The notes under the pieces were generated by a model. That model saw nothing but the letters and a program-made list of their open reading frames with translations. It was not told where the DNA came from and did no database searches. Below are positions 52,272 to 61,578 of a stretch of DNA of 64,000 nt, one piece after another. Within the stretch, counting starts at the first letter, position 1, and every line of letters begins with the position of its first letter. The DNA is taken from NCBI GenBank assembly GCA_023428905.1, contig JAEYWP010000015.1, positions 1-64,000 of the forward strand. Reading direction: 5' to 3'. Position numbers and translations under genes: made by a program. The DNA is from Verrucomicrobiota bacterium (lineage in GTDB: Bacteria; Verrucomicrobiota; Verrucomicrobiia; Opitutales; Opitutaceae).

Positions 52272-54965
52272 ATGATCCGCCGCCCCGCCTCCACTCCTCC
52301 ACCTCGGTGCGGGGAATGGAGTATTGCCTTCCGGCGGATCGGGGCAGCGGCGCTCCTTCTCGGCGCTCCGCTGCACGCGGCAGTGCAGAACGATGCCCCC
52401 GTCGCCCCTCTGATCGACCCGCCGCCGGAGGCGCGGGAGCAGGCTGGCCCCCGGCGGATCTATACGGCTGTGCGCTGCGCGGGTGCCGCGCCGGTGATTG
52501 ACGGCAGGCTGGACGATGCCGCCTGGCAGGCCGGTGAATGGGCTGGTGGATACGTGCAGCGCGAGCCCTTCGAGGGCCGCGGCCCCACCGCGCCGACCCA
52601 CCTGAAGATCCTCTTCGATGACCGGGCCGTGTACGTCGCCATCCGTGCGGTCGATCCGGAGATGCGGACCCAGAAGCCGCTGCTGGGCAACCGGGACGAA
52701 TTTGCAGGGGACATGGTGGGGGTGGCGTTTGACAGTTACTTCGGAAAGCGCACCGCCTTCGAGTTCGACGTCACGTCCGGTGGATCCAAGGTCGACCTGA
52801 TTCTGAAGAACGACGGGAGCATCGACCTCAGTTGGAATGCGATCTGGGAGGTGAAGGTGGACGTGACCGACGAGGGTTGGACCGCAGAATACCGGATCCC
52901 GCTGAGTCAACTGCGTTACGGGCGGGGCCGCGATCTCGTCTGGGGACTGCATGCCTGGCGCTGGATCAAGCGGGTGAACGAGGAAAGCAACTGGAAGCTG
53001 ATCCCCCAGGACAATCCCGGCACGGTTTACTCCTTCGGCGAACTGCACGGCATCTCCGGCCTGCCCCGCTCCCGACGGATCGAGGTTGTTCCGTATGCCT
53101 CCATTAAATACGAGGCCCTCCGCAGGGAGGCGGGCAACCCGTATCGGGACGGCGGCGAGTTTGAGTTCAATGGTGGTTTCGACGCGAAGGTGGGGCTGAC
53201 CAGCGACTTCACCCTGGACGCGACGATCAATCCGGATTTTGGGCAGGTGGAGGCGGATCCCTCCGAGATCAACCTCGGGACGCAGGAGACCCGCCGTTCC
53301 GAGCGACGTCCCTTCTTCCTGGAGGGGCGCAACATCTTCGAACTGGGCCTGGATGACGACGCGTTTTTTTATTCCCGCCGCATCGGCCACGCTCCCTCGC
53401 TGGTGCCGAACACAACCGGTTTTGTTGATGTGCCGGAAAACACGCGGATCTTCTCGGCCCTGAAGGTGACGGGCCGCACCCCCGGCGGCTTCTCCCTCGG
53501 TCTGCTGCACAGCCTGGCCGAGCGGGCGGAGGCGCGTATCTTCGAGGCGAGTACGGGGGAACGCAGCGAGATGGTGGAGCCCCAGACCCATTTCCTCGTC
53601 GCCCGCATGCAGGGTGAGCTCAATCAGGGGAACACCGTGCTGGGCGGGATTTTCACGGGCACCGCCCGCGACCCTGAAGGTGACGCCATGGTCACCCTGC
53701 CGGACCACGGCGTCCTGGCGGGTCTCGACGGACAGCACTTCTGGAATGAGCGCGCCTATTTCGTGGAGGCGAGGGGTGTGGTGACGGAGGTGCGCGGTTC
53801 GGCGGCCTCGATCGAGGCACTCGCCACCAACGCGGTGCACTATTTCCAGCGGCCCGATGCCGATCATCTCGAGTTGGAGGAGGGTGCGCGTACCCTTTCC
53901 GGCAATGCCGGCCGCGTCCGCGCGGGCAAGGGCAGCGGGGGAAAATGGCGCTATCACGGCGGCATTACCTGGAGATCGCCCGGGGTGGATTTCAACGACG
54001 CGGGGTACTTGCGCGCGGCGGACCTGATCGAACGTTCCGCGCAGCTCCAGTACGTGGGCACGGAGCCGGGCCGCTTTCTCAAGCGCGAAAACGTGCGCCT
54101 CAAGCTGTATGATCGAGAGGACTACGGGGGACTCGGACTCGGCCAGGAGGTGCAGCTGGAAAGCGATCTCTCCAGCGTGGGCAGCGCCTACCTCTGGAGC
54201 CGCCTCACCTATCGCCACGACCGGGTGGACACCCGGATGCTGCGCGGCGGGCCGGCGCTGAAACGGCCGGACTCGGCCGGAGTCGACCTCTATTTTGAGA
54301 CGGACGGCTCGCGACCCACGCAATGGTCCCTTGACGGTGGATACTGGCCCGGATGGGAGGAGCGCTCCCGCTATTGGAGGATAGCCCCCGGGGTGGCGCA
54401 TCGTCTGTCCCCGCGCGTGCTGGCCTCCGCCGAGGTCAAATTTGAGCGCAACCGTCAGTTCTCCCAATACGCAGGTGAGGGCGTGTCCGCAGCAGGGCCC
54501 CGCTACCTCGTGGGCCGGATGGAGCAGCACACGCTGGCCTCGGAATTGCGGCTCGATGTCAATTTCTCCCCCACGGCTTCACTCTCGTATTTTGGAGGGC
54601 CTTTTGCCTCAACCGGCCGCTTCCGGGAGTTCCAGCGGGTCGCCCGCCCTCTCGGCGAGACCGCGGGCGAACGTTACGCGCCCGTCTCCGCGGTGGCCCA
54701 GGCGGATGGATCCTACGCGGTGGCGGATGCCGACGGCGCGTATGCTTTCGACGATCCAGACTTCAGCTGGCGCGAACTGCGCTCGAACCTGGTGTTTCGC
54801 TGGGAATACCGCCCCGGTTCGACCGTCTATTGCGTGTGGTCCCAACACCGGGAGGACGCGCGGAGTTTCGGGGAATTCGGCGGAGCGTCTGAATACTCAC
54901 GCCTGATGGACGTGGGTCCCAGCAACACCTTCATGGTGAAGGTCAGTTATTGGTTTTCGATCTAG
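52272..54965 (+). CDS. DUF5916-type outer-membrane protein with carbohydrate-binding family 9-like domain
   Basis: An 897-residue exported protein. The signal region (RRIGAAALLLGAPLHAA) is followed by a CBM9-like domain (about 40-220; APVIDGRLDDAAWQAGEWA, HLKILFDDRAVYVAIRAVD, DEFAGDMVGVAFDSYFGKRT). A large DUF5916 part (about 230-897) follows; it includes TSDFTLDATINPDFGQVEAD, ERRPFFLEGRNIFEL and a beta-barrel-like end, closing on an aromatic strand SNTFMVKVSYWFSI. It probably sits in the outer membrane; the substrate is unknown. The start at 52272 gives the best signal peptide. Confidence 0.88.
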   Translation: MIRRPASTPPPRCGEWSIAFRRIGAAALLLGAPLHAAVQNDAPVAPLIDPPPEAREQAGPRRIYTAVRCAGAAPVIDGRLDDAAWQAGEWAGGYVQREPFEGRGPTAPTHLKILFDDRAVYVAIRAVDPEMRTQKPLLGNRDEFAGDMVGVAFDSYFGKRTAFEFDVTSGGSKVDLILKNDGSIDLSWNAIWEVKVDVTDEGWTAEYRIPLSQLRYGRGRDLVWGLHAWRWIKRVNEESNWKLIPQDNPGTVYSFGELHGISGLPRSRRIEVVPYASIKYEALRREAGNPYRDGGEFEFNGGFDAKVGLTSDFTLDATINPDFGQVEADPSEINLGTQETRRSERRPFFLEGRNIFELGLDDDAFFYSRRIGHAPSLVPNTTGFVDVPENTRIFSALKVTGRTPGGFSLGLLHSLAERAEARIFEASTGERSEMVEPQTHFLVARMQGELNQGNTVLGGIFTGTARDPEGDAMVTLPDHGVLAGLDGQHFWNERAYFVEARGVVTEVRGSAASIEALATNAVHYFQRPDADHLELEEGARTLSGNAGRVRAGKGSGGKWRYHGGITWRSPGVDFNDAGYLRAADLIERSAQLQYVGTEPGRFLKRENVRLKLYDREDYGGLGLGQEVQLESDLSSVGSAYLWSRLTYRHDRVDTRMLRGGPALKRPDSAGVDLYFETDGSRPTQWSLDGGYWPGWEERSRYWRIAPGVAHRLSPRVLASAEVKFERNRQFSQYAGEGVSAAGPRYLVGRMEQHTLASELRLDVNFSPTASLSYFGGPFASTGRFREFQRVARPLGETAGERYAPVSAVAQADGSYAVADADGAYAFDDPDFSWRELRSNLVFRWEYRPGSTVYCVWSQHREDARSFGEFGGASEYSRLMDVGPSNTFMVKVSYWFSI

Positions 54966-55180
54966 GCCCCGCCGAGCGGAGGCTCGAACGGAGGCGTGCT
55001 GCCCAGCCAGGTGGTGGCGATCTGCTCACAGATCTCAAACGGGGGATAGGTGGGTTCGGAGGCCAATTCGCGGCCGCGTTCGATCACCTCCGGGCGCAGG
55101 GCCGGCTCAGTAGCGGGCGCCGCGTCGGTAAAAGGGAGGACGATGAAGCGATCGTGCGGGCGGTCGTGGGGCGTGATCAT
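54962..55180 (-). CDS. Small conserved-looking hypothetical protein
   Basis: A 72-residue protein, convergent with and overlapping the end of the DUF5916 gene by four bases. The core RGRELASEPTYPPFEICEQI with ATTWLGSTPPF has a normal, non-shadow composition, and the N-terminal part DRFIVLPFTDAAPATEPAL looks like folded protein. No family is recognised. There is no SD. Real but unproven. Confidence 0.5.
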   Translation of the reverse strand: MITPHDRPHDRFIVLPFTDAAPATEPALRPEVIERGRELASEPTYPPFEICEQIATTWLGSTPPFEPPLGGA

Positions 55181-55295
55181 CGTTTGATGGTTTTTTATCG
55201 TCCCTTCAACCCTCCCGCTTAACCCCGTTTATTTCAGTTTCATCACCCAAGCCCCCATAGGGGAAATGCCGGCAGCCATACCGAAGGTGCCAAGG

Positions 55296-58200
55296 TCACA
55301 CCACCACCAGGCGCGGGCCGGTCCCCGGCGACGTCTCGACCACGAGGAGCAGGACGGTGATCCTTTTTTCCGCAAGGCCAAGAAGTCTCGCCGCGGCGGC
55401 GCGATAGGTGCGCATCTGCGCCTGATGGTGTTCCCGCAGGTCTGCCTCGCTCAAACACGAGCCGTGCACCTTGATGTCGATCACTGCCGCATCGGTGGCG
55501 CGCCCGCCGGCGTCACGTGTAACCACGACCCGATCGAAACGTCCGCTGACCCATCGGTCATCGAGGAGAAGTTCGAAGGCCTTTTCCCTCCAGAGATCCA
55601 CCGCTCCCTGAGGTTTGAGAAAAGCCTGGCCCGTGTCCTCGGATTCAAGGACTGACCGCAGCACCGAGGCGGTCTCGTGATCGAGGTCCTGGGCAAGTCT
55701 GGCGACGGTGGCGGCATTCGTTGCCCGGTCGCTGCCGCTCAACCATTCGACGCGGCTGAGCGCGGCGTGCACCGCGGTGCCCACGTCCCGTTGACGGGCG
55801 TGCGAGGCGAAAAGGGTGCTGCCGCGCACGCGGCGCGGGCGGTCGGCCGAGGGCTGCAAGGGGCGCGGCGCCACCGCAGTGATCCGCTCCGCTGCCGGGA
55901 GAGCGTCGCCGGGGGAGGTGGCGTCGGCCGCGTGACCAGGGGCGGGCGGCAGCGGCGTCGGTTTACCCGCCTTAGGCGTCGGTTCCGCCTTCCTGGCGGC
56001 GAGGTCCACGAGCCAGCCGCAGTCTCCCTGTTCCCACGCGCAGGTGAAGGTCCTGCCGGCGATCTCGCGCGGCCGCGGCTCGGCACTCAGCGCGTCGTCG
56101 ATCAGGCGGTGATAGTTTTTGGAGGTCCCCTTCGCTGGATGGGTGATGACGTAGAGGCCGCGTTTCGCCCGGGTCAGGGCCACGTAGAGGACGCACAGAT
56201 TTTCAAAGGCGGCGTCCTCCCTGGCTGCGGTTAACCGTGCCCCCAGGGCTGCGTCGAACTGGGCCAGGCTGGAGGTGGGCATGTCCAGGATCCATTCGAT
56301 GTCGCCCGCCTCATCGCGCTGCACCTCGAGTCCGGAGCGGCGCTCCATCAGGGTGCTTCCTTCCAGATCCGGGAGCAGCACGATATCCCAGTCCAGGCCC
56401 TTTGCCTTGTAGATGGTCATGACCGCGACCTGCCCGGGCGTGTCGTGCTCGCGGAGGGAGAGGCTGCCGAGGTGCCGCAGAAAGGCGTCGATATCCAGTT
56501 CACCCCGCTCTTCCAGCGTGACGGCGGCGTTGCGGCACTGCTCCAGGCGCCCGCGGTTGAAGGCGTCGTTTGTATCCAGGATAGGAAGACAACACTCGAT
56601 CCAGGCGTCGACCAGCCCGGTCAGGCCGCGCTGGCTCCAGAGTTCGAGCAGGGCCGCGGAAAGGGTGGCGGCGTCGCCGTAACGGGACTCCAGCAGGGGG
56701 CCCACCGGGGACATTCGCAGGTGCTGCCAGGCCAGGGTATCACCTGCGTGCGCGGCAAGGGTGAGGAAAGACTGTAGCCCGGCGGCGGGGACATTGTCGC
56801 TTCCCGGCGTGACATTCGCGGCGAGAGAACAGGGTGGGCCGCCGTGCGCGCGCAGATACTCCACCAAGGCGTCGGCCGTGTCGTTCTTCTGGGTGAGGAT
56901 CGCCACCGAGAGCCCTTTCTCCAGCGGGCCCAGGGTCTGCAACAGGGACAGGACGGTGGAGAAACGAGTCGCATCCTCCACCGGAGCGTGGAGCAGGCAG
57001 GCGTGGCCGGGCACGTCCTTGAGCGCGTCCGCCGCTTCGTGCTCGCACCACATCGATGCCCATCGCTGCGCGAGTTCCGGCGTGAAGAGATCGGCGAGCA
57101 GGGTGGTGTTGCCGAAGATCGCATTGGGCAGCGCAAGCACGTCGGGAACGGAGCGGAAAGAGCGGTTGAGGGCGCGCACCGTCAGGGCGGAGCGGTAGCG
57201 GTTGAGCACCCGATCGAAGAGCCGGTCGTCGCTGCCGCGCCAACCATAGAGGCTTTGTTTGGTGTCGCCGACGGCGAAGAAGGTGCGCCGACCCTCGGGG
57301 TCCTGGAGGATCTCATCGATCAGCTCGCTGACCGCGCGCCACTGGACCCGGCTGGTGTCCTGGAATTCATCGAGGAGCCAGTGGTCGAACGCGCCATCGA
57401 GGCGGTAGCCGAGCTGGTCGCGCAGGCTTTCGTCCGCCAGCCCTTTTCCGTGCGTGGGACCGCCGGCGAGGAGGCGGGTCGCATCCTCGAGGGTGAGCTG
57501 CCCCATCAGCCGCACCTCGCGGCCGTAGATTTCCTCAAAGAGGCGCACCAGGTCGTACAGCCCCTGTGTCGCTTCGAGCCTGGGGCGCAGCACGCACCAA
57601 AACAGATGTTGAACAATGCGACGCAGGATCGCGCCCTGCTCGACCGAGAGCACCTGCTTCTTCTTGTTCAATTCCAGCTCGGTAAAGCCCGAGTCGAGCT
57701 GGGTGTAGCGGGGGAGAAGTTTCTCCAGGAAGTAGGCGATCCGCTTGGGCAGCTCCAGCGGCGGGCGCCACGTCTCCAGGGCGAGGATAAACTCGCGCCA
57801 GTACTCCGCTGTCTTTGGCGCCAGCCGATCCCAGGCCAGCGCGGCCTTCAGCTGCCGTCCCTCCACGGCGAGATCCACGTCTCCGCAGGCCCAGGGGCAG
57901 CCGGCCGACCAGATCGCCTGCGTGCCTCCCCAACGCGCCGCCTCCGCGGCATCGAAAAAGAGGGTGTGGTTGGCGCGAATAAAGTCGGCCACGATCTCCG
58001 TCACGCTCTTCAACTCCGCCCCCATGCTGGCACGTTTGCAGGCGTGCCAGAAATCGGTCAGGAATTGCGCGTCGGAGGCGGTTCGTCTCGAGAGTGCGCG
58101 CTGCGCCCGCTGGATCGCCTGGTCCTGCTGGTCGTCGTCCAGCAGCGCGGGTGCGGCGGTCAAGCCGAGCTCAAAGGGGAAGGTCTGCACCACCCGGGTG

Positions 58201-58523
58201 AAAAAGCTGTCGTAGGTCGAGAGCTGCAGGCGGTGGAGGCGCTCCAGCAGGAGCCGCAGGTATCCGCGGCACGAGACCATGCTGACGGGGTGTCCCAGCT
58301 CGCGGCCCAGCTGGGCGGCTCTGGCCTCGCTTTCCGCCGCCTCTGCGAGACGGCGGAAGATCTTTTCAAAAAACTCCCCCGCCGCCTTCCGGGTGAAGGT
58401 CAGGGCGATGATTTTCTCCGGCTCCCCGGTCGCGAACAGGAGGCGCAGGTAGCGGTTGACCAGCTGGTAAGTCTTGCCCGTGCCGGCGCTGGCCCGGATC
58501 AGCTCATGGGTGATCGGCGTCAT
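55296..58523 (-). CDS. addA: UvrD/AddA-like helicase-nuclease
   Basis: A 1075-residue UvrD-family helicase with a C-terminal nuclease, as in AddA/RecB-like enzymes that process double-strand breaks. Motifs are Walker A LIRASAGTGKTYQLVNRYL (about 8-26), IIALTFTRKAAGEFFEKI, motif II HWLLDEFQDTSRVQWRAVSE (about 385), VGDTKQSLYGWRGSDDRLFD, and the late VALTRAKRGLYVITHP. The end has the PD-(D/E)xK-type GRFDRVVVTRD and AAVIDIKVHG. Its ATG overlaps the stop of the addB-like gene (ATGA), so the two are coupled. Confidence 0.9.
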   Translation of the reverse strand: MTPITHELIRASAGTGKTYQLVNRYLRLLFATGEPEKIIALTFTRKAAGEFFEKIFRRLAEAAESEARAAQLGRELGHPVSMVSCRGYLRLLLERLHRLQLSTYDSFFTRVVQTFPFELGLTAAPALLDDDQQDQAIQRAQRALSRRTASDAQFLTDFWHACKRASMGAELKSVTEIVADFIRANHTLFFDAAEAARWGGTQAIWSAGCPWACGDVDLAVEGRQLKAALAWDRLAPKTAEYWREFILALETWRPPLELPKRIAYFLEKLLPRYTQLDSGFTELELNKKKQVLSVEQGAILRRIVQHLFWCVLRPRLEATQGLYDLVRLFEEIYGREVRLMGQLTLEDATRLLAGGPTHGKGLADESLRDQLGYRLDGAFDHWLLDEFQDTSRVQWRAVSELIDEILQDPEGRRTFFAVGDTKQSLYGWRGSDDRLFDRVLNRYRSALTVRALNRSFRSVPDVLALPNAIFGNTTLLADLFTPELAQRWASMWCEHEAADALKDVPGHACLLHAPVEDATRFSTVLSLLQTLGPLEKGLSVAILTQKNDTADALVEYLRAHGGPPCSLAANVTPGSDNVPAAGLQSFLTLAAHAGDTLAWQHLRMSPVGPLLESRYGDAATLSAALLELWSQRGLTGLVDAWIECCLPILDTNDAFNRGRLEQCRNAAVTLEERGELDIDAFLRHLGSLSLREHDTPGQVAVMTIYKAKGLDWDIVLLPDLEGSTLMERRSGLEVQRDEAGDIEWILDMPTSSLAQFDAALGARLTAAREDAAFENLCVLYVALTRAKRGLYVITHPAKGTSKNYHRLIDDALSAEPRPREIAGRTFTCAWEQGDCGWLVDLAARKAEPTPKAGKPTPLPPAPGHAADATSPGDALPAAERITAVAPRPLQPSADRPRRVRGSTLFASHARQRDVGTAVHAALSRVEWLSGSDRATNAATVARLAQDLDHETASVLRSVLESEDTGQAFLKPQGAVDLWREKAFELLLDDRWVSGRFDRVVVTRDAGGRATDAAVIDIKVHGSCLSEADLREHHQAQMRTYRAAAARLLGLAEKRITVLLLVVETSPGTGPRLVVV

Positions 58524-61336
58524 GTGCGGGCTCCTTCGGAAGTCCCACCCGGATCCTGACCCGCCGGGGGCGGAAGCTCGCAGCCGCTTCCTGACCCGCC
58601 GGCGAGGGTGAGCATGGCCTCCGCGTCGACATCGAGCAGCACACCGTTGGGAAAGAGATGTTCGTAGGGGTCGCGCCCCCGCAGGTCGGTGGCCGGAGGC
58701 CAGAAGCGTCGCGCCGCCACCGCCCGCGCGATCGCCACCGCGCACCGCTCGGCATGGAGAAGATGCTCCGGGGTGAGCTGCTCCCAGAGCCGCAGCCCGG
58801 TCTCCTCCTTGATCTTGGGCAGGACAAAATAGCCCGCGCTGGCGTTTGCCCCGAAGCGGGTGCGGATGGCGAGCAGGTACAGGGGCAGCTGGAGGTCGAG
58901 CCACCGCCAGTCCGCGCCGTCCATCGCGAAGACGGATTCGGGAAGGACGTGGGCGTCGCCCGGACGATGCCGCACCCAGTGCGCCTTCTCCGGCGGTTTG
59001 CCCTGCTCGTTTGTTTTGTAGTCAATCAGTCGATACTCACCGGTTTCGAGGTTGCGGTCGATCCGGTCGATCCGGCCTTGGATCGTGACCCCGTCCAGCT
59101 CGAGTTTCCAGGGGTGCTCCACCTCCTCGATCCGCCAGCCGAGAGCGCGCTGTTCGGCCTCCACCGCCGCGGCCGCACCCAGGCGCGCGCGGCCGGATTC
59201 GAGCTGAACCTTGAGGGCGAAGGCATCCACCGCCCCGAGCAGACGGCCTGCCTCCGCCTCGAACGACTCCTCGAGGTAATGCCCGAGGATCGAGGCATCG
59301 GTTACGTCGCGCATGGTCGCGTCGCGACCCAGCATCTCCAGGGCGTGGTGGCAGAGGTCGCCGAAGGTGGAGGCGGAGAGCTCCCGTTTGCCCACCTCCA
59401 CCGCCTCCATGCGCAGGACATAACGCAGGTAGTAGCGGTAGGGGCAGGATAAATACGCCTTGAGGGCACTGGGCGAAAAGACCGTTGGAGGCTGGACCGC
59501 CAGCGGCTTCAATCGCCAGGCGGGCAGGCGCGGGGGCGAGGGCGGCGGGGGCGGAAGCTCGGCGAACAAACGTTTTGCCCGCGGGACGAGTTCCTCGTCG
59601 GTACAGGCGAACAGCAGGCGCGAGGGCTGGAGTGGGTCGCCCTCGTCCGACATGCGCGGCACGATGAGCTCCACCCGCCCCGCCTGCTCCCGTGAGCGGA
59701 GCAGGCATTCCAGAAGGACCTGGTCCCGGCGAAAGCGATCGTCGTTGCTGCGCATGCCCAGTGTCTCCCGCAGGCTGTTGGGCAGGAATGGGTCCCCGCG
59801 GATCGTCTCTGGCAGCGCCCCTTCATTGAGGCCGGTGAGAGCGAGATGCGGCGCGTCTTCGTAGGGCAGCTCGAGCCAGCCCTGCAGGTCCCACGCGCCG
59901 TCCGGGCGCTCCGGAAAACGGCGGGCGGACTGGAGCATGCGCTTGAGCACCAGGGCCGCGGCCGCGCGGGAGAGACGGGGAAACCGTTCCTCCACCTCGG
60001 CGAAGCGCTGGAGGAGCTCACCCAGCTGCCGGGCCTCTTCCGCCAGGGAAGCATGATCGTCCCGGGCAAGGTCATAGTCCTGGTCTCCGAGCAGCTGGGC
60101 GAGGGCACCACGCAGGGTGGCCGCCAGGGGCTCCGACTTCAGCTTGGCAGCCAGTGACCGGAAGGCGGCGACCGTCGAGGCAACGCCCACCGCGCGGTCT
60201 TCCGTCGCAAAGGCCGCCAGCCCCCCCAGATCGGCCGGAAGATGCTCGTTCAGGACCGTGTCGAGCAGCGTGAGCAGTTCCGCGTGAGTCGCCACCCAGC
60301 CCTGCCGCAAGGCGTAGCCACCGATCACGGGATGACGGAGCAGCTGGACGATCAGGCCCGGCTCCGCGTCTCCCACCAGGTCGAGCAGATGGGCGGCGAG
60401 GAGGCCCAGCCCGCCGGTCGCGAGCGAGGTGCCGGCGGGATCATGCGCGCTGAGGCCGCGGCTGTGAAAGGTGAGGGAGAGGGCCTTGAGCGAGCGGGGA
60501 TCGATCGCGCCCACGCCAAGCGTCCGGGGGGATGCAGTGTAGTGGCCAGCCAAGGACGCCACGAAGGTCGCGGCGTCCCGAATCGTGCGATACACCCGCA
60601 GCGTTGCGCTGGCGGGCTGGGGCAGGGCGCGCCCGTTCATCCGCGCCGCGTCCACCCGGCCCCAGCGGTCATAAACGGAGTCGGCGGGGTCGCCGTGGGA
60701 GACGATCTCGACCGGAAGCACGTCCGACCAGCGCTCCAAAACGGAAAGGCTCAGGGGCAAAGGATCGATCACCCCCGCCACCACCACACGCTGAACGTCC
60801 CCCGGGGGCGTGGACTGTAGCGTCGCCTCCAGCCGCGCCGCCGTCGGGTCGATCAGTCCCTGGTCATTGAGCAGCCGCCGCCACGCTGCCTCCAGTTGTG
60901 CAAGTGCCTCCCACCGTTCCGGCTCCTGACCCGTGGTGGAGACTTTCTCCGACACTGCGGCGAAATCCAGGCCGTGTTCTCCGAGCTGCGATTGGAGCGA
61001 CACCAGCTGTTGCGCGAGTCCGGTCGCCCAGGCGGCATCGCGGCGTGGGGGATCGAGCGGAAACACTGCGCGGTACGCCGACAGGTCCGCCTGCGCCAGC
61101 AGCAGCGCCCAGGCGGCAGCGGCGTCCACCGCATGGGCGACATCCGCGCGGGCCTCCTCCACCACCAACCGATCCGGGGTGAATATCTGGGGCGCCAGCA
61201 CGCCGGTGCCTCGGGCCCCCGCCGCCATGGCGAGCGCCTGGCGCAGCCGACGCCCTGCCTGCTGGGTCGGCACCACCACCAGCACGCCGCTCAGATCCAG
61301 CGGCGTGCCCGCGCACCCGCAAAGCAGGTGCTCCAC
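58520..61336 (-). CDS. addB: AddB-like PD-(D/E)xK nuclease
   Basis: A 938-residue AddB-like partner of the helicase. The helicase-like N-terminal part has VLVVVPTQQAGRRLRQALAM (about 18-37). The C-terminal nuclease includes SALKAYLSCPYRYYLRYVL, then GRIDRIDRNLETGEYRLIDYK with Asp/Lys of the active site. The C-terminal Cys trio that holds an Fe-S cluster in Bacillus AddB is not visible; the Cys of CPYRYYL is left alone. The N-terminus begins at GTG (MEHLLCGC); the coding-like frame continues upstream (SWSRPLLPQLV) without ATG, so the true start may be a rare codon further up. Confidence 0.87.
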   Translation of the reverse strand: MEHLLCGCAGTPLDLSGVLVVVPTQQAGRRLRQALAMAAGARGTGVLAPQIFTPDRLVVEEARADVAHAVDAAAAWALLLAQADLSAYRAVFPLDPPRRDAAWATGLAQQLVSLQSQLGEHGLDFAAVSEKVSTTGQEPERWEALAQLEAAWRRLLNDQGLIDPTAARLEATLQSTPPGDVQRVVVAGVIDPLPLSLSVLERWSDVLPVEIVSHGDPADSVYDRWGRVDAARMNGRALPQPASATLRVYRTIRDAATFVASLAGHYTASPRTLGVGAIDPRSLKALSLTFHSRGLSAHDPAGTSLATGGLGLLAAHLLDLVGDAEPGLIVQLLRHPVIGGYALRQGWVATHAELLTLLDTVLNEHLPADLGGLAAFATEDRAVGVASTVAAFRSLAAKLKSEPLAATLRGALAQLLGDQDYDLARDDHASLAEEARQLGELLQRFAEVEERFPRLSRAAAALVLKRMLQSARRFPERPDGAWDLQGWLELPYEDAPHLALTGLNEGALPETIRGDPFLPNSLRETLGMRSNDDRFRRDQVLLECLLRSREQAGRVELIVPRMSDEGDPLQPSRLLFACTDEELVPRAKRLFAELPPPPPSPPRLPAWRLKPLAVQPPTVFSPSALKAYLSCPYRYYLRYVLRMEAVEVGKRELSASTFGDLCHHALEMLGRDATMRDVTDASILGHYLEESFEAEAGRLLGAVDAFALKVQLESGRARLGAAAAVEAEQRALGWRIEEVEHPWKLELDGVTIQGRIDRIDRNLETGEYRLIDYKTNEQGKPPEKAHWVRHRPGDAHVLPESVFAMDGADWRWLDLQLPLYLLAIRTRFGANASAGYFVLPKIKEETGLRLWEQLTPEHLLHAERCAVAIARAVAARRFWPPATDLRGRDPYEHLFPNGVLLDVDAEAMLTLAGGSGSGCELPPPAGQDPGGTSEGART

Positions 61337-61412
61337 CAGCTGCGGAAGCAGCGGCCGTGACCAGGAGAGAAGGGTGGAGGTGAGAGGAATGGGAGGGGCG
61401 GGCCGGAGGCCC

Positions 61413-61578
61413 GGAATGACGAATGACGAAATGACGAAGCTCGAATGGCGAATGACGCGCGCGCTGGAGGCGCGAGTGGACCAGTGAGCAATGAGCAGTG
61501 ACGGGGGATGTCGAAGAACGAGCGGGGCGTGATCTCCGGGGTTCGAAAATCACGAATCAAAAATCATGAATCACGAAT
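61413..61578. repeat. AATGACGAA and AATCACGAATC repeat patches at the sbcC-addB junction
   Basis: GGAATGACGAATGACGAAAT and GACGAAGCTCGAATGGCGAA (61413-61457), CCAGTGAGCAATGAGCAGTG (61481-61500), then GAAAATCACGAATCAAAAAT with CATGAATCACGAAT (61543-61578). The last patch supplies the final codons (IRDS and stop) of sbcC. Confidence 0.6.

Noticed and set aside
51996..54530. 844-codon open frame antisense to the DUF5916 gene
   Set aside because: No domain motifs, His/Arg-rich shadow composition, and the plus-strand gene has a signal peptide and family motifs.
55966..55976. CGCCTTAGGCG palindrome as another operator copy
   Set aside because: It lies inside the helicase coding sequence and lacks the GTTAGG/CCTAAC half-sites.
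56844..58559. 571-codon frame antisense to the AddA-like gene
   Set aside because: No recognisable domain, and it lies entirely against a gene with clear helicase motifs.
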